DNA of 64,000 bases, from assembly GCA_016713525.1 (NCBI GenBank), contig JADJOZ010000003.1, forward strand, positions 1 to 64,000. The letters are read 5' to 3'. Below, piece by piece: positions 39,641 to 51,341 of this stretch. The notes beneath the pieces were generated by a model. The model searched no databases, was not told the origin of the DNA, and was given only the letters and a program-made list of their open reading frames with translations. The first letter of the stretch is position 1. Every line of letters begins with the position of its first letter. The stretch comes from Bacteroidota bacterium (GTDB lineage Bacteria; Bacteroidota; Bacteroidia; AKYH767-A; OLB10). The translations under genes were made by a program, and so were the position numbers.

Positions 39641-40087
39641 ATGAGAATTTTAAACTTTTTATTGCTGATTATTTGTCTCCTGGCAAAACCATTGTCCACT
39701 TCGGCGCAGGTGATTCAACCTACTACAGATGAAGAATATAATTATGGTGCAGTTGGCTACAAGCTTCAGCTGAATGCCCGTCTCGATACTAAAGAAGGCT
39801 ATATTTTGAAAGATGCCGAAGGATGCGAGGAGCCAGAACGGAAAATTGAGTACAAAATAATGTACCGAAAAGGTGATGTTCATCCTTGCGCAGTGATTCT
39901 GGTATACACTAAATTGCGGAATGCTCCACAGTATTATTGTGTACCAACCCCTAATGCTAACCCGCAGTTATGGGATAAGTTTTATAAAAGTCTCACTATT
40001 GGAACCGATAATCCCGGTGAACAGTTGCAATTTTTTACCTCTTGTTTAGGACGTCTCATGATGGGTTTTGCAATTGGTAAACCATGA
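39641..40087 (+). CDS. Small secreted protein of unknown function
   Basis: A 148-residue protein with a clear signal peptide (LNFLLLIICLLAKPLSTSAQ). The mature part (about 125 residues) has three to four cysteines (GCEEPE, HPCAVI, YYCVP, TSCLG) that could form disulfides, and a mixed alpha/beta composition. No family is recognised. Its stop overlaps the kdsB start by 4 bp (ATGA), so the two are coupled. This is odd, because one product is exported and the other is a cytoplasmic sugar enzyme; shared expression may be all that is meant. Confidence 0.75.
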   Translation: MRILNFLLLIICLLAKPLSTSAQVIQPTTDEEYNYGAVGYKLQLNARLDTKEGYILKDAEGCEEPERKIEYKIMYRKGDVHPCAVILVYTKLRNAPQYYCVPTPNANPQLWDKFYKSLTIGTDNPGEQLQFFTSCLGRLMMGFAIGKP

Positions 40088-40746
40088 AAGTTTTAGGAAT
40101 AATCCCGGCTCGTTTTGGCTCAACCCGTTTTCCGGGGAAGCCGTTGGCGAAAATTCATGGGGTAACCATGATTGAAAGAGTTTACCGAAGAGCTAAATTG
40201 GCCACTTCATTGAATGATGTAATTGTAGCTACCGATGACCAACGTATTTATGATCATGTAGTTAGCTTTGGTGGGAAGGTGATGATGACATCCGATCAAC
40301 ACCCCAGTGGTACCGATCGGTGCGCTGAAGTAATCGCGAAAATAAATGTGGCTTATGATGTTGTAATTAATATTCAAGGTGATGAACCTTACATTCATCC
40401 ACAACAAATTGATTTACTGGTCGATTGCTTCAAATCAGGAAGTGCTCCCTTGCAACTTTGGTAAAGCAAAGTAGTGCCATTTACCAAACCGGAAGATCGT
40501 AGCCGAGCGGTTGAGCAAGGACTTTATTATAAGCATATTGGCATTTACGGGTATCAGGCATCGTTATTGCCTGAACTGGCGGCACTTCCAAAAAGTAAAC
40601 TTGAAATAATGGAATCTTTGGAACAGTTGCGATGGCTCGAAAATGGTTATTCAATTATTATTGCCATCAGTGATCACGAAAATATCGCTGTTGATGCTCC
40701 GGAAGATATTGTACTGATTGAATCCAGGTTTACCGTATCAGACTGA
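40084..40746 (+). CDS. kdsB: 3-deoxy-manno-octulosonate cytidylyltransferase, with frameshift and internal deletion
   Basis: KdsB activates Kdo with CTP for lipopolysaccharide inner-core synthesis. The first 126 residues show the family N-terminus (IIPARFGSTRFPGKPLAKI, VIVATDDQRIYDHV, VVINIQGDEPYI). The C-terminal part (LYYKHIGIYGYQASLLPEL, ESLEQLRWLENGY, AVDAPEDI) is in another frame. Between them about 30 residues normally present (the FNPN...YFSRSPIPF region) are missing: LVKQ runs directly into a remnant AIPF-like sequence near 40470. Kdo activation is usually essential, so either the assembly lost about 90 bp here or the gene is broken and a second copy exists. Confidence 0.85.
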
Positions 40747-40810
40747 TTTTTAGCTTTAACGTAAAGTCCATGTAAATTTCCCAATTTTTGCTTTAACTTA
40801 GCACAATTAA

Positions 40811-41983
40811 TTGAGACCTGTGAAAATTGATCCTTTTATAAGCGAACTTCTGTATGATCATGATTGTGTGATCGTTACCGATTTGGGTGGCTTCATTGCC
40901 AACTACAAACCGGCATCCATCAATCCTGCCTTGCACATGATTTCACCTCCTTCCAAAAAGTTGGCTTTCAATGCTTCATTGAGGGATAATGATGGTTTGC
41001 TTGCTTCACATATTTCTAAGAAAACTGCCATCAATTATCAGGATGCCTGCGAAGTAATCCGTGAGTATGTGAAAAATGCCAACAAGAATTTGCAGGATGG
41101 TCAGAAGATTAAATTGGAAAAAATAGGAGTGCTGTTTCTGGATAGTGATAAGAAGGTTCAGTTTTTACCTGATCAGCATACCAACTATCTCATTTCGTCA
41201 TTTGGTATGACTGCCTTACATGCGCCGGTTATAAAACGGGAAGAAGTTGCTCCAGTTCTTGAGCCTGTTCCTTTAGACAATGTAAGAAAATTAAAACCAG
41301 TAACCACCGTTGCAACTACAACCCCGAAACGTAAATGGCGCTTGCTGGAAGTAGTTCCTGCCGCTGCTGTGCTTACTATTCTTTTTATGGTGCCACCGGT
41401 TTTGAATGAAATAAATACGAATCTCTCCACTATGTTGCCTTTTTCCAGGGTAAATGAATTCATTCGGGAATGGCGTGGTGAAGAAGTGAAGTTTGATCCT
41501 GCAAAAATTAATTACGAATATAAATCACCATTCGATATTCCACCGGCTTCCGGAATTAAGCAAGCACCTCAAACAAACGATTCATCAGTGAGTATTACTG
41601 AAGATGCTACACAAATAATTCCTGAATCAACAGTGGAACCAACTCCTGCAAAAGCTGCTGACATTGTTGTTGAAAATACAACTGCTGTAGCAGAAACAAC
41701 TGCGGTTGCCGTTAATACTCCCGCTCCTGCAATAACTGCTGAAGCTTCATCAGGAAGAATGTTTCATATCATTGCCGGATGTTTCCGTTCTAAAGAAAAT
41801 GCTGAAAAGTTTATTGCTGAATTACAAGCAAAACAGGTTGAGGCTACTATCATCGGTCAAAATAATGCAGGACTTTATATGGTGAGTATTTTCGCCTCTC
41901 AAAGTTTTGGACAAACTACAGATGCATTGACTGAAATGAAAAATAATGTAGTGGAATCTGCCTGGGTGTACAAAAAACAGTAA
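40811..41983 (+). CDS. HU-CCDC81 / SPOR domain membrane protein
   Basis: The 390-residue protein starts without ATG (TTG at 40811 or GTG at 40820, giving VKIDPFISELLYDHDCVIV). An N-terminal HU/CCDC81-like pair of domains (residues 5-130, FIANYKPASINPALHMISPP...INYQDACEVIREYV) precedes a single membrane helix (VVPAAAVLTILFMVPPVL, about 178-195). A Pro/Thr/Ala-rich periplasmic linker follows, then a C-terminal SPOR domain (FHIIAGCFRSKENAEKFI...VESAWVYKK, about 315-390). SPOR domains bind denuded peptidoglycan at division sites. The combination, common in Bacteroidota, suggests a link between nucleoid or cytoplasm and the division septum. Confidence 0.85.
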   Translation: MRPVKIDPFISELLYDHDCVIVTDLGGFIANYKPASINPALHMISPPSKKLAFNASLRDNDGLLASHISKKTAINYQDACEVIREYVKNANKNLQDGQKIKLEKIGVLFLDSDKKVQFLPDQHTNYLISSFGMTALHAPVIKREEVAPVLEPVPLDNVRKLKPVTTVATTTPKRKWRLLEVVPAAAVLTILFMVPPVLNEINTNLSTMLPFSRVNEFIREWRGEEVKFDPAKINYEYKSPFDIPPASGIKQAPQTNDSSVSITEDATQIIPESTVEPTPAKAADIVVENTTAVAETTAVAVNTPAPAITAEASSGRMFHIIAGCFRSKENAEKFIAELQAKQVEATIIGQNNAGLYMVSIFASQSFGQTTDALTEMKNNVVESAWVYKKQ

Positions 41984-42097
41984 TTCATTTTTTCTATTAA
42001 CGATACTCCTATCTCCTTATAAGTTCTATTGCATAGAATATTAATATTTTAATCATCAGTAATCAACTAACAATTCACAACACATAAACCAAACAGA

Positions 42098-43237
42098 ATG
42101 AAAAAAATCTTTACTCAAGTTTTAATGACTTTTGCTATAGTAGCAGGAGTTTTTGTTGCTCAGGCACAAAATGCCACAACAATCAATCATGCAGAAGCCG
42201 TAGGGTCCGGAAATACTCCGATGGTTCCTATGCCAGGAACTCAGGCACTAATTGATCACCAATTCACTTTGGACATTACTGCAACAACAGGTTCGCTTGG
42301 AAATGCAGGAATCGTTCATATGGGAACCGGATTCTGGGTAGCTAAATGGGCCAGTGATACTGTGTGGGTACTCGATAATACAGGAGCCTTAATTTCTTCC
42401 TTTAATATACCATTAGGTGTTGGAGGCGGAATCAGAGCGCTGACAACAGACGGCACTTCAGTATATGCTGCTCAAAATGGTCCTGAAATAGTTGTTATTG
42501 ATGTTCCAACTTTGTCAGTTGCAGGTTCTATTGCTTTGCCTACATTAGGATTTAATGTTCGCTCAGTAACATATGATCCTACTGCTGATGGCGGTGCTGG
42601 TGGATTCTGGGTTTCAAACTTCGGAACTGACATTGTACAAATTAGCATGACTGGTACCGTATTGAATACAATACTTGCTACTTCACACGGACTTGCAGGA
42701 ATGTACGGAACCGCATTTGATAACATTACTGACCCGGCATCAAATTCTCTGTGGGTATTTAATCAGCCCGGAAATCCAGGAGCAGAACTATGGCAAATTG
42801 ATATTACAACAGGAAACACCACAGGAATTACAGTAGATGTGAATGCTTCTTTAGGATATGCTGGTCTTGCAGGTGGTGTTTGTGTTGCAGTCGGAATTCA
42901 AGGACAGCCATCATTGTGTGGTTTGATTCAGCAAACTCCTAACTCAATTGAAGGTTTTGAACTTACACTGCCAGTTGGTTTGAATGAAAATTCAGATAAT
43001 ATGAATGTTGGTGTGTTCCCAATACCGGCAAATGACTTTATTCACTTCGTTATTAACGACATGAATTCAGCTAGCTTAAATGTTGAGGTTTACGATGTAA
43101 ATGGTAGTCTTGTAAAAGCTTTCACATCAAATGAGAAAAAAATTACGTTAGCAACCAGTGGTTTTGCAGCTGGTATGTATACAGTTAAAATTTCAGATGG
43201 TGCCGCTGTTACTGCTAAAAAGTTTATGGTAAAATAA
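42098..43237 (+). CDS. Secreted beta-propeller-like protein with T9SS sorting domain
   Basis: The 379-residue product has a signal peptide (IFTQVLMTFAIVAGVFVAQAQ). The mature region has repeated blades typical of NHL/SMP-30-like propellers (GFWVAKWASDTVWVLDNTG, SVYAAQNGPEIVVIDVPTL, GGFWVSNFGTDIVQISMTG). The last 80 residues (MNVGVFPIPANDFIHFVIND...FAAGMYTVKISDGAAVTAKKF) are a type A T9SS sorting domain. It is exported to the cell surface or medium; no catalytic residues are evident. It is intact and ends at a shared bidirectional terminator. Confidence 0.85.
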   Translation: MKKIFTQVLMTFAIVAGVFVAQAQNATTINHAEAVGSGNTPMVPMPGTQALIDHQFTLDITATTGSLGNAGIVHMGTGFWVAKWASDTVWVLDNTGALISSFNIPLGVGGGIRALTTDGTSVYAAQNGPEIVVIDVPTLSVAGSIALPTLGFNVRSVTYDPTADGGAGGFWVSNFGTDIVQISMTGTVLNTILATSHGLAGMYGTAFDNITDPASNSLWVFNQPGNPGAELWQIDITTGNTTGITVDVNASLGYAGLAGGVCVAVGIQGQPSLCGLIQQTPNSIEGFELTLPVGLNENSDNMNVGVFPIPANDFIHFVINDMNSASLNVEVYDVNGSLVKAFTSNEKKITLATSGFAAGMYTVKISDGAAVTAKKFMVK

Positions 43238-43261
43238 TTTTTATCAAATAGTAGTTTGCCG

Positions 43262-43299
43262 AAAGAGGCTGAAGGTAGTTTACCTTTCAGCCTCTTTTG
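43262..43299. terminator. Bidirectional intrinsic terminator
   Basis: A long stem (AAAGAGGCTGAA with TTTCAGCCTCTTT) has A and T runs on both sides and lies between convergent genes. On the minus strand it directly follows the repaired pbpC stop at 43303-43305. Confidence 0.85.
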
Positions 43300-43302
43300 T
43301 TT

Positions 43303-45610
43303 TTAATAAAAATTTACAACGATTTGTATATCCTCATTCCGACCCTTATCATCACTGCATGAAATTTTTGTGGTTCCCCTCCTCAGGCGTGAAAAAGGTT
43401 ATTTCATTTGGCTTTGTACGCATGTGAAACTTGTCGTTGATATACCAATAAACCCAGTGAATATCTGCCTCCACCTGACACTGTAATTGAATTTGCTGTC
43501 CGGCATTTTTTTCAAGCAAATACTCTTTGCCATTTACCGGGGAAGTAATTGCCGGAGCATTATCTGAAAATAGTCTGGTGCACTCAGGATTGTGTGGAGG
43601 AACCTGTTCGAATGTAACATTATTTAATTGGTAGAATGAGGAAACTGCCGGAGGTAAGTTTTTGCAAAGTTTCGATTTGTAACCACTTTCCGGTAAACAA
43701 CGGGTACAATAAGAAAATCGCTCATCGGCCGATACAAACACTTCTCTTAAATGAGCACATTTTTTGCTATTCGAAATTTGTGGAAGAAAGTAATCGGTAA
43801 TGATATCGGTACAAGTCTCGGCAGGAGGTAAGCCACTTTGAGAACATACTAAACGAAAATCAACAGATGCCGGTGGTAAGTACCATTCACTGGATGAATT
43901 ATAATCGATTGCATTGAACAAATCGAACAATACCGGAGTAGCTATGTCACCTCCCGTTAATTCCGGAACTCCTTCGCCATTGAAATTTCCACACCAAACC
44001 ACAATAGTGTACTTACGGTTATAACCAATACTCCAGGCATCACGTCTGCCATATGATGTCCCTGTTTTCCATGCAATTTTGGGAACATGCATACTGCTTT
44101 CAAAATTATTTGGTAAGTCGGGTCGGACTAATTTGGTAAGCATCTCCGTAATTAAAAAAGCTGCTGCATCCGATATCAGTGGTGATGTGCGAATGGAATC
44201 GTTGTTTTCTAAATACGACAAAGGAGCATACACACCATTGTTTGCAAAGGCAGTAAATAATGCCCCCATTTCAGTCATCCTCACACCACAACCACCTAAT
44301 ACTACCGACAATCCCATTTCCTGATCCGTTTTAATTGCTTCAAATCCATTGCGTCGAAGTTTGTCGGTGAAATGCGGAACACCAACCTGACTTAATAGCG
44401 AAACAGCAGGAATATTTAATGAATATGCTAATGCCTGTCCCGCAGAAACCAAACCATTGCATTTATCATCAAAATTTTCAGGGGAATATCCGGAATAATT
44501 TACCGGAACATCAGGTAACATGGTAGCAGTTGTAATAATTCCTTTATCGATTGCCAATCCGTAAACCAAAGGTTTCAATGTACTGCCTGGCGAACGTACC
44601 GCATTGCAACCATCAACCTGTCCTGCATGTTCCTGATCGGTATAATCGGGTGAACCAACATATGCCCGAACTTTTCTGCTTTTATTTTCAATTACCAGAA
44701 CCGATAAGTTGTGAATATTTTTTAATCGTAATTTCCGATGCTGATTATATGCAATTGCTTCGCATTTTTGTTGGATGTTTTCATCAATGCTGCTATTGAT
44801 CGTGGCTATTTTTGTTTGGCTGTTTTTTAATTTGTTGGCCAGATGAGGTACCAGTCTGGGAACATAATGTTTTTCAATGACAATAGGCTCCTCAATCGCA
44901 TGCTGAATTTCTTCTGCCGGCTGAAACTTATCCTGCAGCATCCTTTTTAACCATTTGTCGCGCTCCTTTTGCAGCAACTTGCTGCCTTTCTTCGGACTTA
45001 ATGTATTTGGACGATTAGGGATAATTGCCAAAGCAACCGATTGACTCAGATTTAATTTCGAAGGTTGAATTCCAAAATATAAAATAGAAGCAGCTTTAAC
45101 ACCTTCAACATTTCCTCCATAAGGAACAAGGTTGAGGTATAATTCCAAAATTTCTTTTTTGGAATATTTCCACTCAAGCTGAATGGCTCTGAACATTTCA
45201 ATGAATTTATTCAGATAGGTCCTCCTGGCAGGATACAGTAGGCGTGCAACCTGCATGGTAATAGTTGACGCACCGGAAGTTTTACGCCCTGCAATTGAAT
45301 TATTGAATGCAGCACGCACCATGGAAACAGGATTTAACCCATAGTGATAATAGAAATAATTATCTTCTTTGTAGATAATGGTTTTTACCATTACCGGCCC
45401 TATTTCTTCAAGTCGGGAATGCATCCTCCATTTATCATCATCAGATAAAAAAGCATGAAGCATGTTGCCATCCTTATCGTTCACAACCACCGACCAGCCT
45501 GGTGGTTCCCGTAATGGGAAAAGAAAATTCATCAACAGAAAAAGCAACCACAAAATAAATACCGTCAGAGCACCTCTGAAGATGATTTTTTTTGCTTTAG
45601 CCCTATTCAT
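43303..45610 (-). CDS. pbpC: Penicillin-binding protein 1C (one frameshift at the end)
   Basis: This bifunctional peptidoglycan synthase is anchored by an N-terminal helix (ALTVFILWLLFLLMNFLF). The transglycosylase motifs are KEDNYFYYHYGLNP, GASTITMQVARLL and ILELYLNLVPYGGNVEG. The transpeptidase motifs are SPGSTLKP (SxxK), YSLN (SxN) and WKTGTSYGRRDAW (KTG). The C-terminal BiPBP_C domain appears to stop at 43352, but shifting one base at GGGG near 43375 gives TTKISCSDDKGRNEDIQIVV and a stop at 43303. The total of about 769 residues matches E. coli PbpC. It shares an operon with alpha-2-macroglobulin, as in many Gram-negatives. Confidence 0.93.
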
Positions 45611-45625
45611 TTGTTTTGATCACTC

Positions 45626-45856
45626 TCAAAGTAATCTATCAATTTGCATGGCAAGTTGGCGGTCTTTTTCTGTAACCGTATTGCCTGCATCATGTGTCGA
45701 TAAACTAATAGTGACTTTGTTGTAAACATTTGTCCAGTTTGGATGATGCTCCATCTTCTCAGCTAAGAATGCTACTCTTGTCATGAAAGCAAATGCTTCT
45801 GCAAAGTTTTTAAAGACAAATGTTTTCTTCAGCTGATTATTCGATTCTTCCCACAT
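45626..45856 (-). CDS. Pterin-4a-carbinolamine dehydratase
   Basis: The 76-residue protein has the family motif HHPNWTNVYNKVTISLSTHD (the catalytic histidines are in EHHPNW) and AGNTVTEKDRQLAMQID near the end. It dehydrates the 4a-hydroxy-pterin formed by aromatic amino-acid hydroxylases, regenerating the cofactor. No phenylalanine hydroxylase is nearby. It lies between the A2M gene (25 bp upstream) and pbpC (15 bp downstream) on the same strand and so is probably cotranscribed with both, an unexpected partner for that pair. The length is a little short but complete. Confidence 0.9.
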   Translation of the reverse strand: MWEESNNQLKKTFVFKNFAEAFAFMTRVAFLAEKMEHHPNWTNVYNKVTISLSTHDAGNTVTEKDRQLAMQIDRLL

Positions 45857-45881
45857 AACATTTATTTTTAAGTTAGACTTA

Positions 45882-48800
45882 TTATTCTGTGATAGTTACA
45901 GTTCCGGCACCATGATACGAATGGAATGAACCATCATACATAGCATCGGCACTAACCGGACCCATTACAAATTTACCTGTAGATACGGCACGTGCCATAT
46001 AATAGAAACTTTGTGGGATGCTTCCGATTCCGGTGAAATAATTAATCCGGTCATCTCTGATATCCATGTGATTCGGAATGGTGTTGTCTTTTATCCATTG
46101 TAACTCCGGTACAGTTGATACCCGTGGATTTTCAATTTCAATTCCTGCAGGCAGAATATCTGTGATTACAACATTGTCAACATTATTCCTGGTCATGTTT
46201 GACAGTGTTAATTTTACTACAATTAATTCATTTTGCTTCAAGCCATTCAACGAAGGAAGTGCCTGGCCAAAACGATTGTAGTACGTTTTTCGGATCATCA
46301 ATTGACTGTCTTCCTGTTTAAAACTACCATCAGCAGTTAAGCCTTCCATTTCCCAGAAATAGTATAACTTCCCGCTGCCACTGGTATTAATAGTAAGGGC
46401 AGAACTTTCGAATCCTTTATTAATTGTAAGGTCGGAGCCTTTAAACTCACCAAGCATTTTTCCATCAGATGTAACCGTAGCAGTCACTTTTGAACCAGTT
46501 GCCTGTTTCATAAATTTACCTAATGCCAGAAATGCAAAGGCACGCTCTTGTGTCGATAAATACGGCTGTGTTTTTAATTGTGTGGAAAGATTCCGCACCA
46601 TCATTCCAATCTGATTGTTCGTTGGATCGGTTTCTAATAGTGCATTCAGAGCCAACGCTTCATCCCTTACATAAGAATAGAAATTTCCTCCTGTATTTTT
46701 AATTGATTTTTCTCCTTCAAAAAGTTTTGGTAGTATTTCTGCATAAGCTTTTCTGTCGCCACTTGCCAAATACGACGCCGCAAGTAAATATCGTGAGTCA
46801 AGTGCCAATGTCGATATTTTAGAACGATAAAAATTCATAGTTGCCAGATCCGATTTGTGATAAAGTGATAACAGATACATGGAATAGAATATGTCTTTAG
46901 AAGCTATTTCCCTTTTCTGCATCACACCACTTCCATCATAATAATAATATGTTTCTGTCGGATGTTGTTTTACTTTCGTAGCAAGATAAACAGCTATTTT
47001 ATTAAGGAATGCATCGTTTACATCATAACCTGCTTTTTTAGCCTCCTGTAAAAAATGATATGCGTAGGCTGTTCCCCACCAGCTTTCATAATTACCACCC
47101 TGCCAGTAGGTAAGTGCCCCATTGTATTGTTGCATCGATTGTAATTTGCTTATAGCAGCTTGTACATTCGTGCTGATCTGAACAACTTTTCCGGGTTTAT
47201 TTTTAATAGCTTTTGATAAACTGGCAAAGTAAATTTGTGGAAACGCGGTAGAAATAGTCTGCTCCAGACAACCATGAGGGTAGTCGAGTAAGTATGATAA
47301 CTGGTCACTGAATTGAACAACCGGTGAAGTGCTCAATACTAATTTCCCTTCCCGGCTGGAAGGGATAAAATTGGAAGCAGGTTGTACTGATGCCGATGTT
47401 CCAGCAGTAATTTCTCCTGAACCACTAACTTTTTGTAAAGAGGCTGCAGGACGAATGGTAATATCGGTTAAGTCACTGAAGGTCTCACTGCCATTATTTA
47501 CTTTGATAGAAATAGTACCTTCTCCAATTTGTCTGGCCACAGCAATTCTGAATACCGGACGCGATTCTTTGCCTCCTTCAATGGTATTGTTTACAGATGC
47601 AGTACCTGTAACTTTTAATGGGCCTGTAGTTACTACCGACACTGTAGCCTGTTGCGATTTTGCAAGTGTATTTGTTATGGTAACAGGAAGTGTTAAGGTA
47701 TCACCCGGACTCAGGAATCGTGGTATGGAAGGACTGATGATTATTGGATCGGCAACCTTCATATGTTTTTCGGCATGACCGAAAGACGCATCTTTATAAG
47801 CAACTGCCATTATTCGAAGATCACCGGAAAACTGGGGGATATCAATCTGGCAACTTGCCATTCCATTGCCATCCGTTTTTAAAATGCCACTCCAGGTAGC
47901 AACCAACTTAACTCGTTTATTCGACATTGGATTCACTCTTTTCTGTAAGTCATAACCATCACCACCGGTGCTTGAACTCCTCGATGTGAAATCAGGTAAC
48001 ACATAAGGATAAATATCATAGGCATTTACCTCAAGTGCTCTTTTCTGATAAAAGTACCCATGTGGATCGGGTGACTTCGAATTTTTTAATTGCATGATGC
48101 CCTCATCCACCACAGCAATGGTAACTTCAATTCCAGAATTAGGTCGGGTCTTGACTTTAATTTGCTGCTTTGTCTTCGACCGGGATTTCTCAACGGCAAT
48201 AATTTCAACAGGTAACAAAGTTGATTTTTTAGTTACTGGCAGCGATTTAAACCCATGGGCAATAGTCACCGGAATTGTTGCATCATCAAGTGCACGAAAT
48301 AAAGTAGCAGTAATATATACATTAGGAAGGTAGGCTTCCTTTACAGGGATTTCAACTGATGCCGACCTCTTGTCTGTTGTTACATAAAAATACTCAAACA
48401 CTTTATCGCGTTCAATAGTGACCAGCATTTTTCCTGCAAAAGGAGTTTTGAAAAGAATTTTTGCTTTATCTCCTGCTTCATAACTCTCTTTATCAAATTC
48501 CATATCAATGGTTCCTTCATTATTCACTTCAAAGGCATTACTTTGTGTGGAACCCCATCCGTAAGCATAAAATTCCGATTGCACATAAGCGTTCGCATTG
48601 GCATCTTTCAAACGAATATAATAGTGTCCCGATTCATTGGGTGTAAATGTGAAGGTGGAACCATTTTTCGCAATAGTTACCATTTTATCAATAACAACTT
48701 TTTCATTTTTCTGTGACACATAACGGTATCGTGTTCCGTAAGTACGTTCCATTACGGTTTCCCAGGTTACTCTTATTACCTGAAGGTTTGCGGTTGCTGA

Positions 48801-51297
48801 ATTAACTGCATTTCCTTTCATATCGGTTGCAGCCATACCAATCACCAGCGGTTGCTTAGTGCTGTTGTAATAGTCACTTAGCTTTAAACCTAAATAATTT
48901 TTCTGTGTACTTACATCAAAATTCATTAACCCGGTTCACCGGTCTTCCTGTTTCATCGAAAACAGTTGTGTAAATTCTTCCATCCAGTAATCCAGTGTTA
49001 GCATAGTCGTCACTGACGGGGAAATAATCAATGGCATCACCTTCCTCATTCGTTTTTCCTTCACGGAAAATGTTGTTATAAACAATGTTATCGGCACCTG
49101 AAATATGGAAGTTGTAATCAGAGAATGCTTTTGAATAAACTGTTTTTCTGCGCAGACTGAAATCCATTTCATAATTTCTCCCTATAGCAGGTGTGCCAAA
49201 TAAATTCATGGCCCGAACTTCGTTTTTCACAGAGTCACCGGGTTCATAAGCCTTATCAATTTGTTTTACGGTTACAGAAATCCGGTCCGGAATAAATTCT
49301 TCCACACTAAAAGAGCGTGTTGTAAGGAATACATTGTTCGAAGTATATAATTCCATACTCCAGTTTCCGGTCACTACACCGCTTCCCAGTTGAACAGAAC
49401 CCTCAGCAGCACCCTGACTATTTAAGGTTTTACGGATGTTCGTATATTCCCCACCGTTAGGCATTACAATTTTTATTTTAACAGGAACATCTGAAAGATT
49501 GTTCATTGCAGTGGTCCTGATTATGGTATTGAAGTATACTTTTTCACCGGGACGGTATATTTCGCGATCTCCATAAATGAAAGCTTCATAACCTGATGGA
49601 TTATTTGTTTTTCCACCAACATCAAAACGGGAATCTTCAACCCTGGTGTCATTCAGCGTCATGTAGTTGAAGTCATCGGCTTCACGTGCAGTTATCATTC
49701 CAACCCGGAAATCGGGATGCTTACTTTTTAATGATTGAATAGTAGCAACACCATCACTGTTGGTATTGGCAGTCCCAATTACCTGGTTATTAGTACTGAT
49801 TAGTGTAATTTTTGCTCCCCGGAGCGGAGCTGCATTTTTGATTGAGTTGGCAAACACAATAACTTCATCACCTGAATATTTGGCAATTAAACCAATATCG
49901 GAAATGGAAATTAATTTGGTAGCTTTTCTCCAGCGATCTTCTGTTGAGGAAATGGTTACCAGATAAATGCCTTTGAATTGTTGTTGTTTTTCAAAATCAA
50001 GATTTAACAAGGAAATACCATTACGCTTTTCCAGATTCTTTGTATCATACTGCTGATTCATGATCTCATCGCCAAGCTGATCTATATTATAATCGTTATA
50101 ACTAAAACGCGATGACCCTTCTTCATCCCAGTAATCATCGTATCGGTGGTATCTCATAAACGCGAGAATATTATTCTCATAAATTTTAAATACACGCAGA
50201 TGTACTTTTGGGATATTAACAATATTTATTCCGACTTTTTTGGAAGATTTATCTGATAAATACAAGCCCTTATTGGAAGTGAAACTGATAGTTGGTTCCA
50301 TTTCACCGAAAGCAACGAGGGCTTTGTAATCCGCAACCATTGCTCCTCCAATAGCGCCTGAAAGTTCTTTTTTAATGTCGAGTTCATAACTTGCACCTGA
50401 GACGAAATTTCCGGAAATTATAAAACCATTTCCGTTTGCGGAAACTGTGAATGGAACAGCCGGAGTGATTTTAATACGAGCTGCTGCATTTTCAGTCACC
50501 ACTTCCTGATTGCAATAAACCAGAATACTTCCACCTGATGTTTCCAATACCCCTTCAACCTGAGTGATCTCGAGTTTATCCGGAGCCTTCACATCCTGTA
50601 TGCCTTTAATTGCTGCAGGAATTCCCAGTCCACATTGCACACACAATGCACCTGCATTAATAGTATACTCCAGTTTAGAGGAGGCAATAGTTTGGGCAGA
50701 GATAGAAGCTGTTTGAAATTTCAATTCTTTACCAATGCCCTGATCACTTAGTTTAAATTCGGTTGGAACACCATTAATTTTTAACTGCAATTGTTTTGCA
50801 ATCACTAATGGATCAATATCGTAGTTGAAAACCAAATTCCCTTGCAATTTTACCATGCCTGGTTCATCTGTTGCAATACTCCACCAGGTGAGTAAATTTT
50901 CTGCCTTCAAAAAAGGTGTGTGGAATTTGAAAATGTTTTCTGCAGGCAACTTCTTGCCCGTGGCTAGTTTCTTCAACAGGTTAGGAGTAAGTTCAGCGGT
51001 GTATGCTGTTGCCGGCCTGAATTCCGATGAAGGTGAAAATACAAGCTCGCGTTGGTTATTCCATTTAAACATCCCCTTTACCTCGGGTTTTAAAAGAATG
51101 TACTCAGTCGAATCCCAAATATTTATCAAAGAATCCGGTACCAGATCGCTGTCGAATTTGAAAACCAGGTTCTGACGGGTCTCAATTTCTTCACCGAAAT
51201 TCCGGTCGGTGACACTGATGGTGTTTCTTAATGAACAGGAGCCAATCAACAGCAGCACCGCAAGTGCGCTGAAGGTAATTTTCAAATTCGGGGACAT
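45882..51297 (-). CDS. Bacterial alpha-2-macroglobulin lipoprotein (one frameshift)
   Basis: The merged length is about 1800 residues. The N-terminus is a lipoprotein signal (LAVLLLIGSC, Cys21). MG-type Ig domains follow, with GYEAFIYGDREIYRPGEKVY (MG1-like) and a bait-region/MG7 segment. The thioester domain carries the DYPHGCLEQTIS motif, the CLEQ thioester that traps proteases. The two frames meet at 48916-48926, where RVNEF in one continues as DVSTQKN in the other if one T is removed from TTTT; I read this as a sequencing indel, not two genes. It protects the envelope from host or competitor proteases and pairs with PbpC, which repairs peptidoglycan. Confidence 0.92.
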
Positions 51298-51341
51298 AGG
51301 AGGTGGGTGTTAGATCAGAAAGAAGGAATGCTGTATAAAGC

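Noticed and set aside
48900..48940. Alpha-2-macroglobulin encoded as two overlapping genes or by programmed frameshifting
   Set aside because: Removing one T from TTTT joins RVNEF to DVSTQKN without loss, and family members are single polypeptides of this total length.
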